Source: Trichobilharzia regenti
Taxonomy: Eukaryota > Platyhelminthes > Trematoda > Strigeidida > Schistosomatidae
Direction of reading: 5' to 3'
Assembly (NCBI GenBank): GCA_944472135.2
Contig: OX235262.1
Location: forward strand, 166,779,509-166,843,508
Length of the DNA stretch: 64,000 bases
Shown here: in pieces, positions 1 to 9,559 of the stretch
Position numbering within the stretch: position 1 is the stretch's first letter
Layout: each line of letters opens with the position of its first letter
Made by a program: the position numbers and the translations under genes
Notes under the pieces: model-generated
Seen by the model: the letters and a program-made list of their open reading frames with translations, nothing else
Database searches by the model: none
What the model was told of the DNA's origin: nothing

Positions 1-244
1 AGTCTATTTTCCAAAGTTGTTTCGTTGATTTCATATGAATCATCTGTCTATACGTAATTTGATAGGTGCATTTAAATTTAGCTAAAAAATTCTATCATCA
101 GTGTGTTGGATCTAGTTGGCTTTGCTATTGCAGTCATTGAGTATTAGAGTTGGTTGATAGCACTTTATTTTACTTATGCTAAGTTCTGACCTTATGACCA
201 TTTACTGTTCATAAATGTATTCATTTCACCTGTCATTCTTCTAA
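1..244. other. Unassigned 5' flank
   Basis: AT-rich sequence with no coding signal or repeat I can match elsewhere in the window. It may hold upstream transcribed sequence of the PDCD10 homologue, but no promoter element stands out. Confidence 0.4.
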
Positions 245-412
245 TTCGTGTGATTACAGTTGATATGATTATGAACAATAAATTTTGTTCGAAACGTCAT
301 CCAGTAAATAATACTGTTTCACTGTGTGATGCATCTAATAAACAAACCAATATGGAATTACTTACTATCACAGTGCCCAAGTTTTACACATATATTTATA
401 AAGATTTCTTTC
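245..412 (+). mobile_element. PLE-A 3'-terminal fragment
   Basis: This segment closely matches the 3' ends of Penelope-like copies at 26461-26645 (+), 21860-21960 (-) and 59265-59405 (-). Shared landmarks, in order, are a GATATGATTATGAACAATAA block, a TTCGAAACGTCATCCAGTAA block, an ATACTGTTTCACTGTGTGAT block and a final TTTTACACATATAT. Only the non-coding tail after the endonuclease domain remains. It stops a few bases before the splice acceptor of the host gene that follows. Confidence 0.7.
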
Positions 413-419
413 TTTCCAG
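405..419 (+). promoter_or_regulatory. Splice acceptor just upstream of the PDCD10 start codon
   Basis: A pyrimidine-rich run ends in TTTCTTTCTTTCCAG, with AG at 418-419, only four bases before the ATG at 424. It could accept a 5'-UTR intron or the schistosome spliced leader. If the leader ends in AUG, as I recall for schistosomes, joining here would put that AUG out of frame with 424 and make a six-codon upstream ORF. The sequence cannot separate cis- from trans-splicing. Confidence 0.55.
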
Positions 420-423
420 AAAC

Positions 424-2271
424 ATGGCTGGAAGTAGATGGCCAGCAGCAATGGCTCCTGCTGGCAGAGTTGGAAATTCCTCTCGAGCGAAACAAGTTAT
501 TTTTGAACCAACATTCTCCAAAGTATGTATTTATTATGCTGTATTTACAGTCCATTAAGATGGAAAAAGAAAATTATGCACTAACTCAGCGATTAAAGGA
601 AGCATTTTATAAGGTGAGTTTAGATTTGTCAAATCATTCTGTTTTTTATTTTACCCTTATTAGGTTGAAAAAAGATATCCTGGTTTTAGTAAAGACTTTA
701 TGATTGGCCTACTACAACGGTTAGGAGTTGATAACGAAATGGATGTGACTGAAACCTGCCTACGAATTGCAGCTCTACAAGAATGTGGTAGTTTCTTTGA
801 TATTACTTTAATATTGTGAATTACTTTAGATAACTCGAAAACCTCCAGAAATCCTCGTGTCTCAGAGCTGGAACTTACAGCCAAAACACTTAAAACAATT
901 CTTAGCAGTATACCAGATGAAATTACCGATCGAAGAGCATTTATTGAAGTTATCAAGTAAACAGAGTACTGAATAACATTTATTGATTCAGAGGTATAGC
1001 AGATGCTATAAAGATGTTACTAGCTGCTGTTGGCGCGTTTTATGATACTCTACCACCAGGAACACAAAAGAAATGTCTTGAAGATCAGAAAAGAAAATTC
1101 ATTACCTACTGTCGTAAATTTAGTGATACATTGAAACAATATTTCAGGAACAACGAGTTAGTGGGCGATTTTTTTGGTCCAGAGTGTTATATACTCTTTT
1201 AACTAATATTTTGTTTTAGTGAATGCGGTTTTTTAGATTACCCCTCCCCCCTCCCCTAGTAGAGTTTAGCAATAAGGTAGGCAAGTTCTAGGTGATTTCG
1301 TATTATTCCAACTTGTTTGGTAATTCTAAAAGCTTTTCTGTATGAGCCGACCTCATAATTAAAAAGTGGAGTCAACTAGTGCGTCAAATCGAGTTTTGTG
1401 TGGGTTTAGCGAGGGTTGAACGAAGCTCATCCATGGCTCTGTTTTATCTCATCTCGTGGATATAGAACAAAAATTGATGTTGAGAAGGCTTTTAAAGTTA
1501 TCTACCGTATACTAACTAGTCTTAATTTAAATTCAAGAGTTCGTCTGTAAAAATATTCCTAATGCTTTGGCGAAGTATAGTGAAACCGTAGCAAAACTTT
1601 GGAAAAATCTTGTTCTAATTTTAACAACCTCCAGTTCACAAGACATTTTTAAAAATATTTATGATCTTGTTATTTATGCACACAAGGTCATAAGTGGTCC
1701 ATTTGACATGCATAACACATAGAATTTCGAGTGAAAGTATTCATCGTGGTCTTTTTTATAGGCGCTATAACCGAGGCTATTTAGATTAATGAACCAAACT
1801 TTTTGTATAAAACTCTATAATACTGATTCACTGAGATGAGTAGTTGCACACCACTCATATCAACCATTATTGCCTGCTACGTAGATAACCAGATTGAAGT
1901 GATCTAAACACCGGGCGGCTGTTTCGTTCTTCAGGGGCTGAGTTCGTCAGCAGTGTATCCGGTTCGACTCAGCTCAGAGAGCCGAATCAGTTGAAACCAC
2001 TTGATTTCTGCCTAGCTACTTAGGCGAATTGGTGTTACCTTTCGGAACTGTGTACATCGCAAATTGTGATTTCAATTGAATAAACCCAGCTTTTATGTAC
2101 TTGAAATTATTATTCAGGATATTTTGGCGATATGATCATCAAAGTGTTTAGATCCAAATAAATTTATTTTCTTTTGTTTTCTTTTTCAGTCAAACTGTAG
2201 TCTTCAGCAGTGCAAATCTATTGGTCAACCAAACCAATCTAATCCTATTTGTAGTTCATGATGTCGATTGA
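424..2271 (+). CDS. PDCD10: Programmed cell death protein 10 (CCM3) homologue, six exons
   Basis: Small adaptor of the STRIPAK and GCKIII-kinase (MST4/STK24/STK25) complexes; animal relatives also bind CCM2, striatins and paxillin. Exons are 424-522, 551-613, 664-787, 830-956, 992-1156 and 2190-2271; introns are 28, 50, 42, 35 and 1033 nt, all GT-AG. The joined frame gives 219 residues against 212 in human. Residues 1 to about 70 match the N-terminal dimerisation domain (EPTFSK, LKEAFYKVEKRYPGF). Residues about 96-219 match the FAT-homology domain: SSIPDEITDR near 122-131, GIADAIKMLL at 139-148, KFSDTLKQYF at 180-189, SSANLLVNQTNLIL at 199-212. The start was chosen because the 28-nt intron only keeps frame with the ATG at 424, and alignment to the human N-terminus supports it. 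Donor GTTAGT at 1157 joins to TTTTCAG at 2189 and creates Asp193; reading on from exon 5 instead stops at 1202 and loses the conserved C-terminus. The splice model is inferred from homology and consensus sites. Confidence 0.93.
1400..1530 (+). mobile_element. PLE-C fragment inside the last PDCD10 intron
   Basis: Translated in mixed frames this reads as HGSVLSHLVD followed by a KAFKVIYRI-like run. The same block (VLSHLVD/DSGH, then FK.I.RI) occurs in the C-terminal part of the GIY-YIG endonuclease region of the Penelope-like copies at 39600-40170 and 54540-54800. Frameshifts make it a fossil. It sits in the 1033-nt intron, in the sense orientation. Confidence 0.55.
1905..2065 (-). mobile_element. 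Hammerhead-like SINE fragment in the last PDCD10 intron
   Basis: On the minus strand this contains CTGACGA, then CTCAG and CTGAAG blocks that could form stem II, then ACGAAACAGC. This matches the CUGANGA ... GAAA layout of a hammerhead core and resembles the SINE-A core (CTGATGA ... GACGAAACAGC), though the flanks differ from SINE-A. It is antisense to the host gene. ACCGG and CCGGT blocks about 55 bases apart flank the core and could form an outer stem. Confidence 0.4.
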
Positions 2272-2734
2272 GTAAAGAGAAGGGAGTCAACATCATAAAT
2301 GTTTCGGATTTTGCCTATGGAATATGTTTCATAGATATGTGATTGCCTGTGTATGCAATACTAATTTGTGCATTCACGATAACCCCACGCGCGTACACTT
2401 CAGCTGATATCACTTCTGTTGTTTGTTTTTTATTACCAATACTGGAGTGTTTTTTTTATTAGCTAATTTGTTTTTTCTAAAATATGCAACTAGTGTTGAC
2501 GTTTTATTTTGAATCTTTTCTCTTGTTATTATTTTTTTTGTTTTCGTCACGTCCTCTTTGTAAATCGATAGTGCTAACTTTCTATTAAATAATAGGATAT
2601 AAACTGTTGTTCTTTGCTTTATGTGCTAAATGGAGTAGGGCTACTCGAACTACTGCATACCTGTGCAAAGTTCGACGCTGAAACCAGTCAGTTGAAAAAA
2701 AACAACAACTTAAGTGCTTGAGTAGATTTAATAG
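2272..2734. other. PDCD10 3' flank
   Basis: Probably 3' UTR and downstream sequence. An ATTAAA hexamer at 2584-2589 is a possible polyadenylation signal; I see no AATAAA. A stretch near 2297-2335 has weak likeness to the RTE-A2 polymerase-motif region but is too short to call. Confidence 0.35.
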
Positions 2735-3272
2735 TTAGTATCATCCAGTGTATGCTAAGTAAGTAGTTCCCAGTTAGCGTCATTCAGCATGCGTTTAAGG
2801 TTATGTATATTGTCTTGCGAGTAGCATCTGTGTCGCCTTTTTTTGGAAAGTTGAAGAAAGACACTTGTACGCAACTTGCTAAGTATTTTAGGCAGCACTA
2901 GATGAATGCAGTGATCAGAATTCAGTATTGGAGCACGTCCACCTGCTTCATATACATTTCAGCGTCACTAATGAACACCAGATGAATTGTTTAGTTGACA
3001 ATGCTTACATGATCCAGTGATTCAACGAAAGGAAATTCGCAGGAATCGAAGTCACTGGTGACCATTGAAAGAGAATGCCTCACGATAAGTAGCAGCGAAA
3101 ATCGTAAATTGTCCGCAAAATTAGATAGATTCGAGAGGGAACAGCCATGGGGTAACGTAAATGATTGAGGCAAAAATGTGTTTGTGCTTTGACTGTAATA
3201 CAATCAATAAAATTAGTCGAGAATGTAAGACATACATTTTTTGAAATCGACCATTGGGTATGAATAAGAGTT
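2735..3272 (-). mobile_element. CR1-like LINE, endonuclease-domain fragment
   Basis: The minus strand encodes a broken stretch colinear with the endonuclease part of the larger CR1 at 22246-26103. It has a WSISKNVCLTFSTNFIDCIT block (WSVSNNVCFTFSNDFIDCIT there), then a degraded region matching the segment that leads to the GDFN motif, and further non-frame similarity down to 2735. Both ends are truncated; the reverse transcriptase half is absent. It abuts the (ACAG)n tail of the RTE-B copy. Confidence 0.75.
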
Positions 3273-4710
3273 GTCTGTCTGTCTGGTTTCAACATAGAAC
3301 CTAGCACCTGTGTGCAGCGGTTCGAGTCGCCACACTTCACTCAGAGCACACAGCAAGAGACGAAAGTAAAAAGAAACACAAAACAGAGATAGTAAATAGA
3401 GATATGCGGCAAAAACAATAGTAATATCGTAGAACAATATAGTTTATTGGATATTATAAGTCAAAAGGAGTGGATACATCTGAGTCATTGAGAACGATGA
3501 GTTTGAGCCATATCACCAATTGTCTCCAGCTTTCATTGGTTTTTAACTTCATGAGGACCCCAACCAGTAAGTCTGCATCTTCCTACCTGGCTTAAACTAT
3601 CTGTTGTGGATTTCATTGACTGATGTAGTCGTGTTTTGGTTTGACCACCACTGGCTCTTTTTTAACCTGACCGTATGTCAGCTAACATTGACCATTGTCG
3701 AGGAAGGCGATGGCTAGTTATGCATGCGTAACACACATGTCCTAACCATCTGAATCGATGTAACTTCACAGCCTCATCAATTGAATTCCCCTGCTTACCT
3801 AGCACTCGACCGATGCCTAAACTCAACATTGCTCACCCTATTATACCACTTCACACGGGAGACAGGACTCAGACACCTATGATCGAAGACAACTAGCCTT
3901 TTCATGTCTTCCACTCTCAGTGACCATGTCTGGCTCACAACCAGCCATAAAGGAGAACAGAGTAAACTGCTGAGCGGACACACGCCATTTGGTCGACATC
4001 CAGCTGGATATCACGCCTACTGCAGAGATGGTGTAGATCAGCATATGCGAAACTAGCCTCCTGTATCCGTGATGAGATTTCGTCAGCAATCAACTCGTTG
4101 GGGCTGGTTGATGCTACTTCCCAAATAAGTGAAGTGGTCAACACGCTCCAAGACTTCACTCCCTATTTTTCAGCTAGGAGTCAATGTAGTCCAGTCCTGT
4201 AAAATCATCTTACATTTGACAGCAGGAGCGAATCGTATGCCAAACATTCGTAGATACTACTACTAATAATAATAACAATAATAATTGCATCTCAAGTTCT
4301 TCAGAAGACTGTATTTTGTCAGCGTCTTCACCTAGGAGAGAGGATTATATCACTAGCACATTCTAAGTCAACGAGATTATTCATAGCCTGGTAACAAGTC
4401 AATCCCTTTGTCTCTAAGGTGAGTTAGGGTTAAGTCCATTAGTACATCTATGATGAAATTGAATGGAAATGGGGACAGTGGACATCTCTGACGTACACCA
4501 CTAGTTGTCACCACTTCAGATAAAAACTCACCGCAAGCGCCCTAACCTGGCTGCGTGAGTACGAGTAGAGTGCCTTAATCAGTGCAATGTATTTTCTCGT
4601 CATTCCCTTTACAGCCAAGCATCGCCAGAGTACCTCTCGGTCGACAGAATCGAATTCCGCCCCATAGGTCAAAAAATATAACGATTGTTGGACGCCGTCG
4701 GCAAGTATGT
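3262..4710 (-). mobile_element. RTE-B LINE, old 5'-truncated copy
   Basis: Aligns in order with the RTE-B copy at 14927-16700: an (ACAG)n-type 3' end, the stretch with GAGGACCCCAACCAG, the C-terminal region, and the reverse-transcriptase segment around 4440-4690. Many substitutions and frameshifts, and a small TAC/TAA trinucleotide expansion near 4255-4290, show it is older than the two copies in the inverted repeat. The 5' edge is at about 4705, followed by a SINE-A fragment. Confidence 0.8.
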
Positions 4711-4718
4711 TTCTATGG

Positions 4719-4830
4719 GTGCTTGCTTTAGATAAGTCTCAAATATTAGGACGAAACAGTTGTTCAATACTCTCACCTGGTTTTCCGATGGTTCTTTAAC
4801 TAATGTCAGCTCATAATCAATGCTGTAACC
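4719..4830 (+). mobile_element. SINE-A 3' fragment with decayed hammerhead core
   Basis: Carries ATTAGGACGAAACAGTTG, then GGTTTTCCGATGGTTCTTTA and a GTCAGCTCATAAT end, matching the 3' third of SINE-A. The CTGATGA box has become TAGATAA. Confidence 0.7.
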
Positions 4831-5599
4831 AATTTTGAGAAATTTATGAGTGTACATTTATTTGCATTGCATTTGTTTCCTTTCTATTTCATTTAATGTT
4901 TATATAAACTGATAAGTGTTTACAGTGTAGCAAAAACAAAATTTCTTCCTACTTCTTGTTAGGAAATAGTTTTTTTTTATTATGAAGTGTGGCATTATTA
5001 GTTGACAAACAAATCTGTCAATGAACAGAACAACAAAATTCAACTGTACGATTTATTTATTCATAAAATAGTGAAATTGGAAAAATGAGCGTTTTTTTAT
5101 GAGTATAAATCATGATTGAATCATTTTCGCTTAATTCTGTAACTTCTACCCAATGAAACAATTTTGAACTTAGTGACATTTTTTGAGATTAAATGTTCCG
5201 CTTGTTGTGTGTCACATTGATTGTGATCAGCTTAGTGTAGATGATCTCAAACATATCGACTGAGATCCAAAAAATTTTCTTACCACTTACTTCTTAGTGG
5301 TAATCTTAGTTTTAAAGTTTACCAGAGAACCTGAATGCATTGTTCCGAAAATTAATTCTAGCTTTTTTCATTGGTTTACTATAAACTCTTGGTAATAATG
5401 ATGCTGATGTGAGGTATACTACTGACAAGAGGTATAAGTAGTATATCGTTGCAGACATAAATATGTAAAATATCTGCAAGAATATTGTGTAGTGGAGAGA
5501 GATGGATTTACTGAACAATGTTTGTGAAACAAGATGGAGAACATGAAAGGAAGACAATAGTAGCACACCACCGAAGATATTTTCAAATTGCTATTCTGA
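4831..5599. other. Unassigned AT-rich stretch
   Basis: No coding pattern or repeat I can align within the window; short open frames here lack any family resemblance. Confidence 0.35.
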
Positions 5600-5740
5600 T
5601 ATCTAGTAGACGTTGATATAAGTATAAAACTTGGGCACTGTATAACTCCATTATGGATAACATTTGATTTTGATAAATCACACAGTGTTATACAGTAATA
5701 TTAACTGATGACCACATTTCGGTGCACAAACTGTTGCTCA
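5600..5740 (-). mobile_element. PLE-A 3'-terminal fragment
   Basis: In reverse complement this shows the end of PLE-A: a degraded ATGATTATGAACAATAA-like region, an ATACTGTATAACACTGTGTG run, and a final CCCAAGTTTTATACTTATAT. Only the non-coding tail remains. Confidence 0.6.
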
Positions 5741-5810
5741 TCAGCATATCAAGCTACTCACACAACTTTTTTCTTTCATTTATATACATGTGTAGACGTC
5801 TTTTGGCCAT

Positions 5811-5997
5811 TTTTTTATTTTTGATTACAGCTTGATTCCACACTGTATTTTCGGTACAGGTATGGAATTTTCAGCATGGATATCGATAGCCAAAATTTTG
5901 CAGGCCGACCATAGATATCAGGTGTGCGTCGGCAGGGCATCGAACCCCGGACCATGTGCATGGTCGGCGAGAGTCCTAACCACTGTGCCACCGACGC
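5811..5997 (-). mobile_element. SINE-B2, full copy
   Basis: The minus strand starts with a tRNA-derived head: GCGTCGGTGGCACAGTGGTT (A-box region) and GGGGTTCGATGCCC (B box), the internal promoter used by RNA polymerase III. The tail reads CATGCTGAAAATTCCATACC, then GGAATCAAGCTGTAATC, which closely resembles the 3' end of the CR1 copies in this window. No coding capacity. Confidence 0.8.
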
Positions 5998-6191
5998 CAT
6001 GTCTGTGTGTAGAGTTTCCAATAAATAATTCCGTTACCTAATACTCTAGTGTTCTGCCGTTGCACTGGTTGTAGCTAGAGGAGTACAATTTTAGTCGCTA
6101 CAGCCAGTAATGGGTTGTATGCTACCTTGTGTACACAATCTGAAAACACCACTGATATCCCGACTAAACTGTATGTGTGTAAGCAATGTAG

Positions 6192-6217
6192 TTGGATATA
6201 TTCGAACATTTCTAGAT
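6192..6217. repeat. Target-site duplication of SINE-B1 (left copy)
   Basis: A 26-base stretch beginning TTGGATATATTCGAA and ending TTTCTAGAT recurs at 6456-6480 with two differences, flanking the SINE-B1 copy. Confidence 0.75.
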
Positions 6218-6455
6218 AATAATAATAATTTTTCCTTCACGTTCCCAGTGGAACATAGGGCTTCAAACTAGTGGCTTGAAGTTCCTATAGCAGTGTGTAT
6301 TTCACAGGATGGGGTTGCTAGCCTCATGCCCAACCTTTCCTCTTTAATAGCATTATTTCTGGCTTAGCGAGGTAAAGGACTGCGTCGGTGGCGGGGATCG
6401 AACCCCGAACCATGTGCATGTTTGGCGAGCGTCCTAACCACCGTGCCGCAAACGC
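6218..6455 (-). mobile_element. SINE-B1, full copy with target-site duplication
   Basis: The minus strand has the same tRNA-like head as SINE-B2 (GCGTTTGCGGCACGGTGGTT, then GGGGTTCGATCCCC), a unique middle, and a tail reading TTTGAAGCCCTATGTTCCAC followed by a short TAA-type repeat. That tail matches the RTE-A 3' end. Flanked by a direct repeat of about 25 bp (6192-6217 and 6456-6480). Confidence 0.85.
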
Positions 6456-6480
6456 TTGGATATTTTCGAAATTTCTAGAT

Positions 6481-6837
6481 GTTTCGGTCTAAACGTATTT
6501 CTGGGCTGAAATATCATGTAATCTAAGCGAATGTTTAACTTGATAGCTACACTGTACACTTAACTGATCAGCTGACTGAGAAATAGGAAACTACATTGGT
6601 TACTTAATAGTACAATTGTTTCCCTTGGTCAACTTGAACAAATGCAAGAACAAGAAGTGGTACAAGATGATACGACTTCATTTTATTTTGTTAGTTCTTT
6701 CCAACTGCATGCAATCTGGAACAGTTTCTATAACAAAACACAAATATTCACCTACTGTGACAAAGTAATGTGAGGAAGGAGGATATTAGTACTATGCATT
6801 CGGCAGAAAGTTTTGGACCCAAGTTTCGTGCTTATTG
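6481..6837. other. Unassigned stretch
   Basis: No recognised element. It separates SINE-B1 from the SINE-C pair. Confidence 0.35.
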
Positions 6838-6975
6838 ACACAGGTCAGCAAGGTGTACCTGACACCTTGAGGGAAGTCATATCCCTTCTGGGATTCAAAC
6901 TCTGATCAGGCTGTGCTGAAGTCAGAGATGTTACCACTGAGCTATGCGGACTCGTGATCCACTGTATTATATACT
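6838..6975 (-). mobile_element. SINE-C, tRNA-like head
   Basis: The minus strand reads GCATAGCTCAGTGGTAACAT (A-box-like) and GAGTTTGAATCCC (B-box-like), a typical tRNA-derived SINE head. Related copies lie at 44887-45108 and 58200-58410. Confidence 0.65.
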
Positions 6976-7029
6976 CTGATTGAACACTAGTTAGTAAGTA
7001 ACTAGTGTCATGCGTCTGGTCGGTTATTT

Positions 7030-7220
7030 GGTACTGACTGTATTCTACCAGTAGTAATGTCTCTAACCTCAGCACTGGTTGACACTGGTTCGAATACGAG
7101 AGGGAACATGAGTTCCTTCAAGTTGACTGCAGGTACACCTTACTGACTAATGAATGCCGAAAAGCACAAAACTTAGGTCAAGCAAGGCTTTCTACCGACT
7201 GCCACCAACCATCTAATGAC
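7030..7220 (+). mobile_element. SINE-C, second copy in opposite orientation
   Basis: Plus-strand copy with a CTCTAACCTCAGCACTGGTT region, a degraded GGTTCGAATACGAG B box, and a 3' part ending CCGACTGCCACCAACCATCT. It forms an inverted pair with the copy at 6838-6975. Confidence 0.55.
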
Positions 7221-7540
7221 AACAATTCAGAATACACCATAACGGTGAGTCACATTGAAAATTTGACTAATAGAATTCAAGCTGCACCAAGCAAAGGACT
7301 AGATACTAATGACACTAGTTACTTCCTTCCTAGTATACAGTCGAAGAGGCGTTTGTTTACCGGCTGAAATTCCGCATACACGTATCACTCCTGTTGTGGT
7401 ATTGTGATGCAGACAACGTGTTCCAACGGAATATTATTCTCACATATTTCCACAGCTTAATACTGCATTAGCACCAGAATACAATATATCTATTGGAACA
7501 TTCTAGTTGCTGTTAGAAACAGAGTACTTTTCCCAGAGTT
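7221..7540. other. Unassigned stretch
   Basis: No recognised element or coding pattern. Confidence 0.3.
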
Positions 7541-7552
7541 CAACACTGCATT

Positions 7553-7664
7553 TTTTAAAATTTCCTTCACGTTCCCAGTGGAACATAGGGCTTTAAGCTG
7601 GAGGCTTGAAGTTTCTGTAGCAGTGTTTATTTTACAGGATGAGGTTGCTAACCTCATGCACAAC
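7553..7664 (-). mobile_element. SINE-B1, 5'-truncated copy with perfect target-site duplication
   Basis: Only the RTE-like 3' half is present (minus strand GCCCTATGTTCCACTGGGAA near its end); the tRNA-like head is missing. The 12-base repeat CAACACTGCATT flanks it at 7541-7552 and 7665-7676. 5' truncation plus a direct repeat is the signature of target-primed reverse transcription. Confidence 0.85.
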
Positions 7665-7679
7665 CAACACTGCATTAGC

Positions 7680-8210
7680 AAGAGAATAATATATGTATTT
7701 AGAACGTTCCATTTCATGTCGTTTAGTGAAAACCAAAATCACACGCTCAGTGATTGATTAACCAATATAAACTGTATACATATAAATAGTAGTTTGATCA
7801 ATTGAGAATATACTTTGGCTTCTGTGTCTTGCCTTCTGTTTTTACACTCTTATTATTATTTTTATCATTATTATAAAGTTTCGGATACTTAATTTGCTAA
7901 AATACAAGGCCAACCTTAATGCATTTATTCAGATTTATTCTCAGCCAATTTGTATTCAACTTAAATAGTAAAAGCTCTCCAGTATGGGTAGTTATATTTC
8001 GTCACTTCCTTCTTTCGATGAAGATGAGAGTAACTAGTGGATTATATCTGCTTCGTAGAAACGTTGGTAGGTGCTGAAATATGATCAGCAGACTGAGTCA
8101 ACATATGAAAGGGATACAATGTAGGATATATCCGGAATAATGGTTATGAATCATTTATCCTCAGCGAATAAACGTCTGAGATGGACAGTAGCGATGTTCT
8201 GCTGTCAACG
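7680..8210. other. Unassigned stretch
   Basis: A faint motif at 8030-8075 (ATGAAGATG ... GTAGAAACGTTGG) recalls the 3' ends of Penelope-like elements, but nothing else supports a call. Confidence 0.3.
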
Positions 8211-8397
8211 TTTTCTTCTGCTTACAGCTTGATTCCAAGCGTATATTTGGTACAAGTATGGAATTCTCAGCATGTGATATCGGTAGCCCGAATTTTGCAG
8301 GCCGACCATTGATTGATGTCAGGTATGCGTCGGCAGGGGATTGAACCTTGACCATGTGCATGGTCGGCGAGAGTCCTAACCACTGTGCCACCGACGC
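8211..8397 (-). mobile_element. SINE-B2, full copy
   Basis: Same layout as the copy at 5811-5997: GCGTCGGTGGCACAGTGGTT head, B box decayed at one position, and the CR1-like tail CATGCTGAGAATTCCATACT then GGAATCAAGCTGTAAG. Confidence 0.8.
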
Positions 8398-8606
8398 ACA
8401 GACTTATGAAGGGATCATTTCCTTCTGTTGAGATTAATGAGGGAGAATTAGGTTAACCATGAAAGGAAATATTAGGAGACTGTATGACTACATTAATGGA
8501 CACCAGTATATATTCAGAGATAGCTTTTGACCAGGCAAAATTGTATTTTTTCACCTTTTTTAAAATTACCGAAGACATGTCCGGTTGTTTTAGTGAAACA
8601 TTACCA

Positions 8607-8607
<1 letters not shown>

Positions 8608-8654
<47 letters not shown>
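8608..8654. repeat. (TA)n microsatellite
   Basis: An uninterrupted TA dinucleotide run of about 47 bases. Confidence 0.97.
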
Positions 8655-8657
<3 letters not shown>

Positions 8658-8844
8658 TAATGACTGCTGATATGGATAGTGCGACTGTCATGTAATCCAT
8701 TTATTTCCCGACTAGCTGTCATTTATGTCAGTATATATGGTGAATAATGCTGGATAGCTTACGTAATCTGCATTCATTGAAGTAAATAGCATTCTGATGC
8801 ATATAAGTAATTTAGAAATAAAAAAATCATTCATATGATAGTTG

Positions 8845-9165
8845 CTTTATTAGTATTATTACTTATTATTCCCTCAGGTTCCGAGTCAAACATGACGCTT
8901 CAACAGGATGTTTCTATGTCTTCTTGTCCTCTGTGGTCCTCTTCAGCTGGTCCCGCGATCTCCTCCATATCACTCTCGGGCCTCCACCCAATTCGTTGTT
9001 TCCTACTCGGGTTTGATTCGAGCGATGGCCTGGCGCACAGTGTCACTCACTGGTTGGTTCGTCCCCAGAGCTTTTTTTTGTTAATTCTCTCCGGTCATTT
9101 GATCTACAATATGGAGACGAAGAAGGTATCAATTAATAGCAAAAGTATGCAGTAATCGGTTAGAA
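8845..9165 (-). mobile_element. RTE-A 3' fragment, internally deleted
   Basis: On the minus strand this matches the 3' end of RTE-A: a CAGAGAATT-type stretch, GCCATCGCTCGAATCAAACC (compare GCCATTGCTCGAGTGGAACC elsewhere), and an end in TAATAATAC repeats. Segments between these landmarks are missing. Confidence 0.6.
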
Positions 9166-9170
9166 ATGCT

Positions 9171-9559
9171 TTTGCAATGCTCAAGCGAAGTTTCTAACCC
9201 ATACGGTACAGAACTGACAGCTGTTTTAGCTTGTCATAATTTCATTGTTATGAAGTGTAAGATATAAAAATACTCAACTATGAGGTTTACTGGAGACGTC
9301 TAACCAGCTGTCATAGAAAAGCTCAATAATAACGATATAAGTGATATTCTGGTGTTAAAATATAAAGAATTTTGTTAAGTTACAAGTGTTTTAGAACAGA
9401 TAGCTATAAACGTGAATTTCTGGTAACTTTAAGAACCACACTGATGAAATTATCAACTGAAAGACTTGCCATTTAAATGCAAAAATATGAGGAAGTACAA
9501 AAATTAGTGGTTCCAATGTATGATATTGTTTCTTTATTTGTAAGAGCTAGATTTTAGGG
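9171..9559. other. Unassigned AT-rich stretch
   Basis: No recognised element or coding pattern. Confidence 0.3.

Noticed and set aside
250..558. 102-codon plus frame starting at 250
   Set aside because: Its first 58 codons translate the PLE-A tail and its end runs into the 28-nt intron; only 424-522 is taken as coding.
1014..1202. Exon 5 of PDCD10 read through to a stop at 1202
   Set aside because: It drops the conserved C-terminus; a GTTAGT donor at 1157 joins in phase to the exon at 2190-2271, which encodes that C-terminus.
5935..5997. tRNA genes at the SINE heads (also near 6380-6450, 10400, 38165-38240, 54155-54225)
   Set aside because: A and B boxes are present but no full cloverleaf, and each is joined to a repeated SINE body; these are SINE promoters, not tRNA genes.
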